IMG/VR virus record: IMGVR_UViG_3300047121_000799
Coordinates: 1-24,349 of that record
DNA from: a virus
Direction: 5' to 3' (one strand)
DNA length: 24,349 nt
Shown: positions 15,705 through 22,773 of the stretch, piece after piece
Layout: every line of letters starts with the position of its first letter
Position numbering within the stretch: the stretch's first letter is position 1
Notes under the pieces: model-generated
Databases searched by the model: none
What the model was told of the DNA's origin: nothing
Seen by the model: the letters and a program-made list of their open reading frames with translations, nothing else
Position numbers and translations under genes: made by a program

Positions 15705-16309
15705 TGGATATTATACAATTATTTCCTAAATGTGTTGGTAAGTTTGAACTTGATCGTGAATTAACAAAAAAAGAAAAAAAAGTATTAATAAATGCTTCAC
15801 AACGACCAAATGAAGGTAATACTTCAAGCTTAGACAATTATATATTAGAAAACAAAGAATTAAAGAAGCTTAAATCTTTTATTCAAGAATCTATAGATCA
15901 ATATTTTATAACAACTTTTTGCCCTAAAAAAGATACAGTTTCTTTAAGAATAACTCAATCATGGACTAATAATTCTAAACACACACAATATCATCATAAA
16001 CATCAACATCCCAATTCGTTATTAAGCGGTGTGTTTTATATACAATCATCCGAAAACGACAAAATTACTTTTCATGATGAACCTTACGAACAACTTCGTA
16101 TACCTCCTGCAACATTTAATGTTTATAATAGTCCTTCTTGGTGGTTACCTGCAACACAAGGATTATTATATATATTCAAATCAAGCTTGACACACAGTGT
16201 TCCAAATGTTGTAGATAACCAAACACGAATTAGCTTAGCTTTTAATACATTTCCTGTTGGTAGTTTGGGCGATGATTATGAACTAACAGGGTTGAAGTTA
16301 AAGGGCTAA
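15704..16309 (+). CDS. Putative 2-oxoglutarate/Fe(II) oxygenase (2OG-FeII_Oxy_5 type)
   Basis: 201 residues from the ATG that overlaps the preceding stop (TAATG). An in-frame GTG at 15692 would add four residues but is less likely. The N-terminus LFPKCVGKF, the segment QSWTNN, the histidine cluster H97-H98-x-H100-x-H102-PNS followed by SGVFYI, and the distal THSVPNVVDNQTRISLAFN (H164, R175) match the second oxygenase family common in marine T4-like phages. The expected histidines and arginine are present, so activity is plausible; the substrate is unknown. The coupling to the preceding oxygenase suggests the two act in one process, perhaps modifying the fibre or adhesin proteins encoded upstream. 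Confidence 0.72.
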   Translation: MDIIQLFPKCVGKFELDRELTKKEKKVLINASQRPNEGNTSSLDNYILENKELKKLKSFIQESIDQYFITTFCPKKDTVSLRITQSWTNNSKHTQYHHKHQHPNSLLSGVFYIQSSENDKITFHDEPYEQLRIPPATFNVYNSPSWWLPATQGLLYIFKSSLTHSVPNVVDNQTRISLAFNTFPVGSLGDDYELTGLKLKG

Positions 16310-16327
16310 TATTAATTTTGCTATTAA

Positions 16328-16335
16328 GATAAATA
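16328..16335 (+). promoter_or_regulatory. T4-like late promoter box (GATAAATA)
   Basis: GATAAATA in a 97-base intergenic region, 71 bases before the ATG at 16407. It resembles the T4 late promoter element and is followed by a structured leader, so the downstream gene probably has its own late transcript. Confidence 0.55.
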
Positions 16336-16354
16336 CTATTGTTCCGTGTGAACT

Positions 16355-16392
16355 CATAACTACATGGGGTAGTTATGGCTCCTAGAACGAGC
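16355..16392 (+). other. Two-hairpin 5' leader of the putative virion protein
   Basis: CATAACTAC (16355-16363) pairs with GTAGTTATG (16369-16377) around the loop ATGGG. GCTC (16378-16381) and GAGC (16389-16392) can form a second, weak stem. The ribosome binding site AAAGGAA (16394-16400) follows immediately. The leader could stabilise the mRNA, position the ribosome or bind a regulator; which of these cannot be seen from sequence. Confidence 0.55.
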
Positions 16393-16406
16393 TAAAGGAA
16401 ATTATA

Positions 16407-16928
16407 ATGGCAAAGCTAAAAATTCAAAAAACAGGTAATATTGATGTTGGTATTCCTGCTCAAACAGAGGTAGGAAATATTGGTGTCGTTGGTGGTGCTA
16501 ATGGCTTAGGTGCAGTCAGTGGTGGTAATACAATTCTTTGTGTTGCTAACATCGAATACTCAACAGGCAATTATGCAGCAGGTGATGCATACATTGTACG
16601 TCAAAAAGGTAAATCAAAGTTCTTAGTTGCAAACACTGCAGATCCTACACAAACACAAATTTGTATTCTTGTTAATGAAGCAGACGCAAACGTTGCTAAT
16701 TTAACATCAGGACAAATGGCAATCCAAGGTATTGATGCTTCAGCAGCAAATGTTGCAATCTTTAGTATTATTAACTCACATGCTGAAGGTTTTGCACCTG
16801 ACTATGTAGACAGTAACAATATTGGTAACATGGCAAATGCAACCGCATATCACGTTTCTTTTGTTGCAGCAAATGCAACACCACAAACAGGTTCTAACTT
16901 GACAATTATTCAAATTCCAAGTCAGTAA
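16407..16928 (+). CDS. Putative virion structural protein
   Basis: 173 residues, rich in Ala, Asn, Gly and Val, with little charge beyond the first ten residues. The segment YIVRQKGKSKFLVAN...QICILVNEADANV resembles a virion structural family found in marine T4-like phages, in which a VKQKGSRRF-like motif is followed by a TEICTLV-like strand. I am recalling this resemblance, not searching for it. No enzymatic motif, signal peptide or membrane segment is seen. A dedicated late-promoter box, a structured leader, a good ribosome binding site and a strong terminator suggest a separately transcribed, abundant product such as a capsid decoration or tail protein. Confidence 0.6.
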   Translation: MAKLKIQKTGNIDVGIPAQTEVGNIGVVGGANGLGAVSGGNTILCVANIEYSTGNYAAGDAYIVRQKGKSKFLVANTADPTQTQICILVNEADANVANLTSGQMAIQGIDASAANVAIFSIINSHAEGFAPDYVDSNNIGNMANATAYHVSFVAANATPQTGSNLTIIQIPSQ

Positions 16929-16944
16929 AAAGATATGCTTTAAT

Positions 16945-16975
16945 AAAACCCACAGCAATGTGGGTTTTTTATTTT
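16945..16975 (+). terminator. Strong Rho-independent terminator, probably bidirectional
   Basis: AAAACCCACA (16945-16954) pairs perfectly with TGTGGGTTTT (16959-16968) around a GCAA tetraloop, followed by TTATTTT. On the other strand the same stem is followed by TATTAAAG, less ideal but usable. It lies between two convergent genes, 17 bases after the plus-strand stop and adjacent to the minus-strand stop. Confidence 0.9.
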
Positions 16976-17409
16976 ATAGCATCATGAATTAATGCTATCT
17001 TTTGTTGAATTATATCGTAATTCAATGTATTAAACAAACCACGATGTAATGGTTTTGGATATAATTGACTATCGCACCAACAATATCCTAAATGTTCATG
17101 ATTTAACGTTGGAATAAATTCAGATTGTACAAATGAATAAAAAGTATGATACACAAATCGTTTATCATCACTTGTAAATTGTTCAATGGGAAATAATTTT
17201 ACTTCACTCGGCCAATAACCAATTTCTTCAATACACTCACGCTCTAACGCAGTACGTAAATTTTCACCACGCTCCACCTTCCCCCCAGGCAATCCCCAAG
17301 TGTTTATTTTCTTATCATTACGTAATAAAAATAAGTGACGATTTGTATTTAAAGCGCAAAATAATATACCAACACTGTTGTTTAACTTGTTTAAATGACG
17401 ATGTTCCAT
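16969..17409 (-). CDS. Nudix hydrolase
   Basis: 146 residues. A complete Nudix box spans residues 43-65 (GKVERGENLRTALE then RECIEEIGY), fitting G-x5-E-x7-RE-U-x-EE-x-G-U with all catalytic glutamates present. It is preceded by the usual strand and loop (FLLRNDKKINTWGLPGG). Nudix enzymes hydrolyse nucleoside diphosphates linked to another group, such as damaged nucleotides, NADH, ADP-ribose or capped RNA; the substrate cannot be told here. The gene begins 19 bases inside the end of the gp15-like gene and shares its transcript, so it is probably expressed late. The stop codon falls within the T-rich flank of the terminator. Confidence 0.88.
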   Translation of the reverse strand: MEHRHLNKLNNSVGILFCALNTNRHLFLLRNDKKINTWGLPGGKVERGENLRTALERECIEEIGYWPSEVKLFPIEQFTSDDKRFVYHTFYSFVQSEFIPTLNHEHLGYCWCDSQLYPKPLHRGLFNTLNYDIIQQKIALIHDAIK

Positions 17410-19013
17410 GAACCTTGATTGTAAAATCCCTCAAAAGATTTTGTCCATCCTGTATCCCTACCATATCGATATTGAACACTAGTGTACAAATTTACAACCC
17501 ATTCAGGTCTTGTCGCTGCTTGACTATCAAATGATACTTCCCAATTTGTTCCATTGTATTCGATAATATCATTTTGGTTAGCCATAATATCACCCCATGC
17601 ACTTGACATATTATAAGTTGTAGTTAATATTCTAACACCATTGTCAAGATCTACAAGTGTTGGATTATCTACAGTTATCGTATTTGTCATGGTATCAATT
17701 GCTATAATTTTGGTATCTGCACTAAAAATAGCTTGCATACTTGAATTTCTTGCACTTACGATACTATCGATCCAATTACTTGATGCTGATAAATTCAATC
17801 CACTTACTGTTATAACAGTTGAACCTGCAGGTAATATTGATGGCTCCGCACATACTAAAACTTGTGACTGATCATTGCCCATACTATTTGTAATTAAATA
17901 ACGTGTGCCTACAGTAGGGATCGGCAAATTCAACCCAGGCCCCTGCGCCAACGGATCCACCACACGATCAATAGCTTGTAATGTATTGGCAGGAATTGTG
18001 TCAGGGTTAATCGTAAAATTTAACAAACGATCATCGATAGGATCAAATGTAATCGTACCCATGATTTCAGTATCCATGTAAGGATTTTCTAGCGTTATCA
18101 TCGAGATCCCAGGTCGTACCGTTCCATAAACATTTAATACTGCTTTCCAATACAAATTAGTATTTGGGCTAGGAGGTAATTCTAGAGTATCATTACTAGG
18201 ATACTGTGGTTGTTTTGCAGGTAATATTTGTAATGTATTACCTAATAATAAAACTTGATAACCATACGGTGTAACTTTTTGTCTTGTACCTAGCAATAAT
18301 TCATCATCTTGCATATCACTTAGTGCGGTACCTTTATAGATACTATTAATTACTTTATAAATGACACCATACTTTTGTACTTTAATTGGGCTTGAAATCC
18401 ATATTGGCATGTAAAATTTCCATGTCATAATATCAATAGGATTTGACGTGCCAATTGGAATAGTTCTACTTGTATAATTTAAACTTTCTTGGTATACAAC
18501 ACTTAATGAAGTCCAATCTATAAAGTTATCTGTACTTTGTATTTCTAACGATGGATTAAACAATACACCTAACTGTTCAAACAGTTGCATTTTTTGATTG
18601 TAGTTACTTGTCCAAAAATCAACCGTTACACTTAGACGATATGGTACAGGCATTAATCGTTTTATGTTAAACGCTTGTCCTTGTGTATTTTCATATTCTT
18701 GTGTTTCATTATTATATGTTCGTTGTCGTACAGATAAATTGTCAACAAAGTAAGGATCTTGTGTTCTATTTTGTTCGTAAGTTAACCCACTGATGTAGTA
18801 AGTAATTTGTGGTACAGTAGGTAAATTACTTGGACTGTTGTTATTAATAATGTTGGCAACGTTTCTACTTTGATCGCCATACATAATTGGTACACGTTTT
18901 AGAATGGGATTACCATTAGGATCAAACCCATCCTCTACATACCAATTACTCAATATCTTAGCAAATTGTATTAAAAATCTTCTAACTTGCTTATCGTAAA
19001 AAAACTCTGCCAA
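17391..19013 (-). CDS. gp15: T4 gp15-like tail sheath stabiliser and completion protein
   Basis: 540 residues, about twice the length of T4 gp15 (about 270). The first 230 residues follow the T4 protein block by block from memory: FFYDKQVRRFLIQFAKILSN against FYNSSFRRYATLMGDLFSN, KRVPIMYGD against IRVPITYAS, then PYRLSVTVDFWTSNYNQKMQ...FNPSLEIQS, and SNPIDIMTWKFYMPIWIS. gp15 forms the ring that closes the tail and joins it to the neck. The extra C-terminal half includes NDIIEYNGTNWEVSFDSQ and WTKSFEGFYNQGSWNIVI, seen in marine phage structural proteins. The start is TTG at 19013, preceded at a good distance by AAAGGA, which overlaps the upstream stop; no nearby ATG competes. Confidence 0.75.
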   Translation of the reverse strand: MAEFFYDKQVRRFLIQFAKILSNWYVEDGFDPNGNPILKRVPIMYGDQSRNVANIINNNSPSNLPTVPQITYYISGLTYEQNRTQDPYFVDNLSVRQRTYNNETQEYENTQGQAFNIKRLMPVPYRLSVTVDFWTSNYNQKMQLFEQLGVLFNPSLEIQSTDNFIDWTSLSVVYQESLNYTSRTIPIGTSNPIDIMTWKFYMPIWISSPIKVQKYGVIYKVINSIYKGTALSDMQDDELLLGTRQKVTPYGYQVLLLGNTLQILPAKQPQYPSNDTLELPPSPNTNLYWKAVLNVYGTVRPGISMITLENPYMDTEIMGTITFDPIDDRLLNFTINPDTIPANTLQAIDRVVDPLAQGPGLNLPIPTVGTRYLITNSMGNDQSQVLVCAEPSILPAGSTVITVSGLNLSASSNWIDSIVSARNSSMQAIFSADTKIIAIDTMTNTITVDNPTLVDLDNGVRILTTTYNMSSAWGDIMANQNDIIEYNGTNWEVSFDSQAATRPEWVVNLYTSVQYRYGRDTGWTKSFEGFYNQGSWNIVI

Positions 19014-19024
19014 TTTATTATCCT

Positions 19025-20911
19025 TTACATATCAGGTTGAATTCTTAGTGCATCACTCAGTGATTGGCGACTTGGTATGAATCCACCATCTGTTGTTTGT
19101 ACTACTTGATCATTGTTAATGAAACCACTTAACTGTGAACGATCACTTGCTGTAAATCCTGTAGTTGTTCTAACATTTTGACTAATCTCTACCCACAATG
19201 TTCCATCAAACCTGAACAATTTTTGTGGCAAATAATCAATGCGTAAGAAGTAATCACCTTGTTGTGGTGCAGCGGGGAATTGAATACCTGCACCTGTTGC
19301 TTCACCATTAGGTGCACTACCGTCTCCTGCCATATAACCTGCAATATATCCAAATGATAATGGTGATACACGTTTAATAAACGTAAAGCGTGGATCATTA
19401 TCAGCACGATAGTCTGCATCTTGCGTCACGATGCCAGCAAAGTTTGACGATACAACAATAATTTGCCCATCTGCCACTTCATTTTGTATAGGTTCACTTA
19501 ATTCTACTGTTTGACTATCAATAACATTCACCACCCTTGTCCCAGGCAAGAACGGCTGCACCAACGCCCCAGGTGTATCTATCACTAGTAAGTTTGACAA
19601 ATCTTGTGTTAAATTTTGTATACGTAAAATGTATGACCCACGAATATTGGTGTTACCCTGTGCTTTTACTTCAAAGCGTAAATATTCATCTGCATTGATA
19701 TAAGTATTATCTGCAGTGCCATATGGTCCTGTTACAGGTCCCATTACAGTTGCTGCGATAACTAATGAACCATTAACTTGTCCACTGCCTGATGGTAGTT
19801 GTTCAGGAGCAATTTCTGCTTTTTCTAATGACAATGAAATAAATTTATCAATAGAGTTAGCTAAACCCTTTGATGCTGCAGCCATTGATCTAAATTGGTC
19901 TAATGCTCCTGCACTAATAGAAATTACAGGACTTGCGTTAGTGTATAAGTCACTTGAAAAATAAATGATGGTTCCTCTAGTTGGAACAGGAGAACCATTA
20001 TTAATAATAACATTAACAGGAGGAGCAGGTTGTCCATCAAGATAGGATGGTGCAACATATAGTTGGTCACGATTGTAACCACCTTTAGGTACAAGACGTG
20101 CTGCTTCTTCAAGATTTTTATTATTAATTTCAATATTTTTATTGTAGGTAGAAATAATATCTTTTAATTGTTGCTGTGTACTTAATTCCCAATAAACAAG
20201 ATCAGGTGGAGGAATACCTGCAGGTACGGGTTGCTTTGGTGTATAAACTTTATCACCATACATGACGGTGTAGCCTGGTTCGTAGGTTACGGTGTTGTTC
20301 CAATCACCCATAAAATTATCCGTATCAATTGGTTGTCGTAATATATCTGCAAATTCTTGACTATCAACAAGTGGTTCTGCTTTTAGTCTCCACATATGCG
20401 GAAACCATGTTTGGCTAAAACCTTCACTAGCAAAATTCCCATCAGTGACTTGATAAAACCTTCTTAATCCTACGGGAATGGTTTCATTTAATGGATGATA
20501 ATCAATCAAGTGAGGTAATTCAAGCACATCACCAACCATTAATTTTCTACCTAGTATGTCAATCATATCATTGTAATGTACAGTGATAAAAATAGTATCA
20601 TTACTTAAAAACAATCCAAATTGACTTAAATCGAAATCAATGTTAGACACGTTATAGTGACCACGTAAACGATATATGCTAGAATCGTATTTACGATCAC
20701 GGTTTTCTAACCACATTAAGTCTTGAATATTAGTAGGATCTAACTGATCATAGACAGGCGTGGTAACGTCATTGTTGCGTGGATTATTTGATCCAATATA
20801 CTTATGAATATAAAGATCAGTTGCTCCAACCGTGTACATTTCTTTGATTGTTTTATCAAAGAAGCGGTAATCATTTGATTTTTGTGGTCTCCACAGACTT
20901 AGTTTTGGCAT
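19025..20911 (-). CDS. Virion neck or tail protein, gp14-like
   Basis: 628 residues, starting MPKLSLWRPQKSNDYRFFD. Residues about 65-190 (ENRDRKYD, then FDLSQFGLFLSNDTIFITVHYND, GRKLMVGDVLELPHL, WFPHMWRLKAEPLVDSQE) follow the layout of T4 neck protein gp14 (SNFGMQVQDEVTLSIN, then PKEGDLIYFP). The similarity is weak and the protein is far longer than gp14 (256 residues). A Trp/Tyr-rich stretch at about 200-245 (GDWNNTVTYEPGYTVMYGD...YWEL) resembles a CBM5/12-like fold. The C-terminus carries GDYFLRIDYLPQKLFRFDGTLWVEI. Its place directly before the gp15-like gene supports a neck or tail-completion role; unspecified virion protein is the fallback. Confidence 0.6.
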   Translation of the reverse strand: MPKLSLWRPQKSNDYRFFDKTIKEMYTVGATDLYIHKYIGSNNPRNNDVTTPVYDQLDPTNIQDLMWLENRDRKYDSSIYRLRGHYNVSNIDFDLSQFGLFLSNDTIFITVHYNDMIDILGRKLMVGDVLELPHLIDYHPLNETIPVGLRRFYQVTDGNFASEGFSQTWFPHMWRLKAEPLVDSQEFADILRQPIDTDNFMGDWNNTVTYEPGYTVMYGDKVYTPKQPVPAGIPPPDLVYWELSTQQQLKDIISTYNKNIEINNKNLEEAARLVPKGGYNRDQLYVAPSYLDGQPAPPVNVIINNGSPVPTRGTIIYFSSDLYTNASPVISISAGALDQFRSMAAASKGLANSIDKFISLSLEKAEIAPEQLPSGSGQVNGSLVIAATVMGPVTGPYGTADNTYINADEYLRFEVKAQGNTNIRGSYILRIQNLTQDLSNLLVIDTPGALVQPFLPGTRVVNVIDSQTVELSEPIQNEVADGQIIVVSSNFAGIVTQDADYRADNDPRFTFIKRVSPLSFGYIAGYMAGDGSAPNGEATGAGIQFPAAPQQGDYFLRIDYLPQKLFRFDGTLWVEISQNVRTTTGFTASDRSQLSGFINNDQVVQTTDGGFIPSRQSLSDALRIQPDM

Positions 20912-20919
20912 GATTTATA

Positions 20920-20927
20920 TATTTATC
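20920..20927 (-). promoter_or_regulatory. T4-like late promoter box (GATAAATA) on the minus strand
   Basis: Reading the minus strand, GATAAATA is followed directly by TATAAATC and, eight bases after the first box, by the ATG at 20911. If used as in T4, transcription would begin almost at the start codon. No ribosome binding site is visible between box and ATG. Confidence 0.5.
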
Positions 20928-20948
20928 TGAATGTTTTGACTAAATTGT

Positions 20949-20956
20949 TGTAAATA
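20949..20956 (+). promoter_or_regulatory. Possible late promoter box (TGTAAATA)
   Basis: TGTAAATA, one base different from TATAAATA, lies 20 bases before the plus-strand ATG at 20977 in the 65-base divergent intergenic region. It is plausible because a promoter is needed here, but the match is weak. Confidence 0.3.
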
Positions 20957-20976
20957 GAGTACATTGGAACCTTGAT

Positions 20977-22137
20977 ATGAGTAAGAAAAATAAACACATG
21001 AAAAAAGATGAGCAGAAATCAACGATTAAGGATTTAGTCCCTAGGGACACTGACTACAAATACTATGGTTATGAGCCTAATTTTATTATGCAACCTGATC
21101 CTGATTTACGTGCACATGCCTTAGCAAGATCGTTTACATGGTATACACGTTTCTTTGACAAAAAAGATGGTAAAGAAATGTTAGTACAATATTTAGAATG
21201 GTTAGGGCATACTGACCATGCCAAAGCAATGCGCAATGTCAGTGATAGTGAATTTATGGTGACCTTATGTTGGTTAGCTAGAATGAACATGCGTGGTTTA
21301 GAATTAACAGACCATGAATCAAATATACTATCAAATGAAGTAACAAGATTATTAGAAACATTAGCCAAACCAACCATTATTAAAAAAGAAGAAAGTCATA
21401 AACCAAACATACAAGAAATCATGCGTGAACGTGCGCATGAAGTATGTGGTGAACTTGAAGGTGCGTTTGACGATTATTTTTTAAGCAGGACTAAAAAACA
21501 AACTGAACTTAACACAGTCGCTATATTAACTGAAAAAAATATATTGCCACAGCATGCATCGATTTTAATTGATACTTGGCAAAAAAGATTGGATGAATTT
21601 CAATCTGTTTATAACCAAAAAGATAAAGACTTAGTTTTAGGATATTCTCATTTGACTAAAACTCAAATTAAAAATTTGATTAAGTTTTGTGAAACCATTA
21701 TTTCAGATATTAATGGGTATGTTAATATCAAAAAGTCACAGCAACCTGTTAGAAAGAAAAAAGTAGTTACACCTGAACAGCTTGTTAAAAACATTAAGTT
21801 TCAATTAAAAGAAGAAACGTTGGGACTACGTAGTGTCAATCCATCTAAATTAGTTGGCGCAACGGAGATTTGGTTGTATGATACAGCTAAACGTAGACTA
21901 TCATATTTGGTTGCTGATCAACATGCACAAACCATGACTGTAAAAGGTACAACTATAGTAGGGTTTGATAGCGTACAAAGTGGTACAAAAACGTTACGTA
22001 AACCTGCTGAACAATTAAAAGAGTTGTTTAGTGGTGGCAAACCTGCAGCTAGAAAGTTTTTTAAGGATATCAAAACCTTACAAACCATACCTAGTGGTAG
22101 GATGAGTGAAACAGTTATTATACTAAAGGTAAATTAA
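20977..22137 (+). CDS. Conserved phage protein of unknown function
   Basis: 386 residues. I do not recognise a named domain. The N-terminus is Lys-rich (MSKKNKHMKKDEQKS), followed by a region with many aromatic and charged residues (FTWYTRFFDKKDGKEMLVQY) and a helical middle (about 110-235) with a coiled-coil-like character. The C-terminal 120 residues carry ATEIWLYDTAKRRLSYLVADQ and TTIVGFDSVQSGTKTLRKP. It is cytoplasmic in appearance, without a signal or membrane segment. Its stop overlaps the mazG start by one base (TAATG), so the two are translated together. Function should be left open. Confidence 0.75.
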   Translation: MSKKNKHMKKDEQKSTIKDLVPRDTDYKYYGYEPNFIMQPDPDLRAHALARSFTWYTRFFDKKDGKEMLVQYLEWLGHTDHAKAMRNVSDSEFMVTLCWLARMNMRGLELTDHESNILSNEVTRLLETLAKPTIIKKEESHKPNIQEIMRERAHEVCGELEGAFDDYFLSRTKKQTELNTVAILTEKNILPQHASILIDTWQKRLDEFQSVYNQKDKDLVLGYSHLTKTQIKNLIKFCETIISDINGYVNIKKSQQPVRKKKVVTPEQLVKNIKFQLKEETLGLRSVNPSKLVGATEIWLYDTAKRRLSYLVADQHAQTMTVKGTTIVGFDSVQSGTKTLRKPAEQLKELFSGGKPAARKFFKDIKTLQTIPSGRMSETVIILKVN

Positions 22138-22574
22138 TGAAACAAATTGATCTAAACAAATACCAAGATTTTGTAAAAGCAGTAACAAGTGAAGCAAGTA
22201 ATGATCTTACTACATTTATGAATAGGTTGGATGTTATTGATGGTAATTATGATTTTGCCAATAATCAACATGGACCGAATATTAATGTTCCATTGATGTT
22301 AACAGGTGTTATGGGGTTATCTTCTGAAACAGGTGAACTTATGGAAATCGTTAAAAAAATGGTTTTTCAGGGTAAACCTCTTAATGAAGAAAACTTATTT
22401 CACATGAAGCGTGAACTTGGTGATATTATGTGGTATTGGGTTAACATGTGTCGTGCGTTGGACTTAAACCCAAATGATGTGATTGCTGAAAATGTAACTA
22501 AATTGCAATCACGATATCCAAGTGGTTCATTTGATCCATGGTACAGTGAAAATCGTAAAGAAGGTGATCTTTGA
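22137..22574 (+). CDS. mazG: MazG-like nucleotide pyrophosphohydrolase
   Basis: 145 residues. The metal-binding pattern ExxE-(12-28)-ExxD is present: E64-T-G-E67 in GLSSETGELME, then 25 residues to E93-L-G-D96 in RELGDIMWYW. The C-terminus AENVTKLQSRYPSGSFD is typical of phage MazG proteins. Enzymes of this family hydrolyse nucleoside triphosphates to monophosphates and pyrophosphate. In marine phages the proposed role is recycling or balancing nucleotides, and an earlier suggestion of ppGpp hydrolysis is not settled. AAAGGT at 22125-22130 is a good ribosome binding site and the ATG overlaps the preceding stop. The next small gene starts inside its last codon. Confidence 0.88.
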   Translation: MKQIDLNKYQDFVKAVTSEASNDLTTFMNRLDVIDGNYDFANNQHGPNINVPLMLTGVMGLSSETGELMEIVKKMVFQGKPLNEENLFHMKRELGDIMWYWVNMCRALDLNPNDVIAENVTKLQSRYPSGSFDPWYSENRKEGDL

Positions 22575-22747
22575 ACTTGTTTGTCAAATCTGTTGAAGTA
22601 ATGCAAACGACAACAGAGCAATCTACATTCAGCATTCTTAAAGGTGAGTGTGGGCATGTGCATGGGTTTGTGTATGTTTCACAAGCTTGTTGCTTTATTT
22701 GCCCTGATTGTGGCAATCAATATGAAATACAGGATGAAACTGAATAA
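22571..22747 (+). CDS. Small zinc-ribbon-like protein, 58 residues
   Basis: A short frame runs from TTG at 22571, overlapping the mazG stop, to TAA at 22745-22747. AAGGTG just upstream gives the TTG a reasonable ribosome binding site; an ATG at 22601 (48 residues) is the alternative. The protein contains C27-G-H29-x-H31, then C40-C41-x2-C44-x2-C47, ending CPDCGNQYEIQDETE. The C-x-H and C-x2-C pairs look like ligands of a zinc ribbon. The dense Cys/His content and tight fit between mazG and the next promoter argue that it is real. The function is unknown; small zinc ribbons often bind nucleic acid or protein partners. It may be missed by annotation because of its length and start codon. Confidence 0.65.
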   Translation: MNLFVKSVEVMQTTTEQSTFSILKGECGHVHGFVYVSQACCFICPDCGNQYEIQDETE

Positions 22748-22750
22748 ATA
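22743..22750 (+). promoter_or_regulatory. T4-like late promoter box (AATAAATA)
   Basis: AATAAATA overlaps the stop of the small zinc-ribbon-like gene and lies 23 bases before the ATG of the gp13-like gene, a fitting distance for a T4-type late promoter. Confidence 0.55.
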
Positions 22751-22773
22751 CTTTCACAACCTGAGAGTACATT

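Noticed and set aside
22400-22716. Minus-strand frames containing several Cys and His opposite mazG and the small gene
   Set aside because: They lie opposite well supported plus-strand genes with consistent overlaps, and show no recognisable motif or ribosome binding site.
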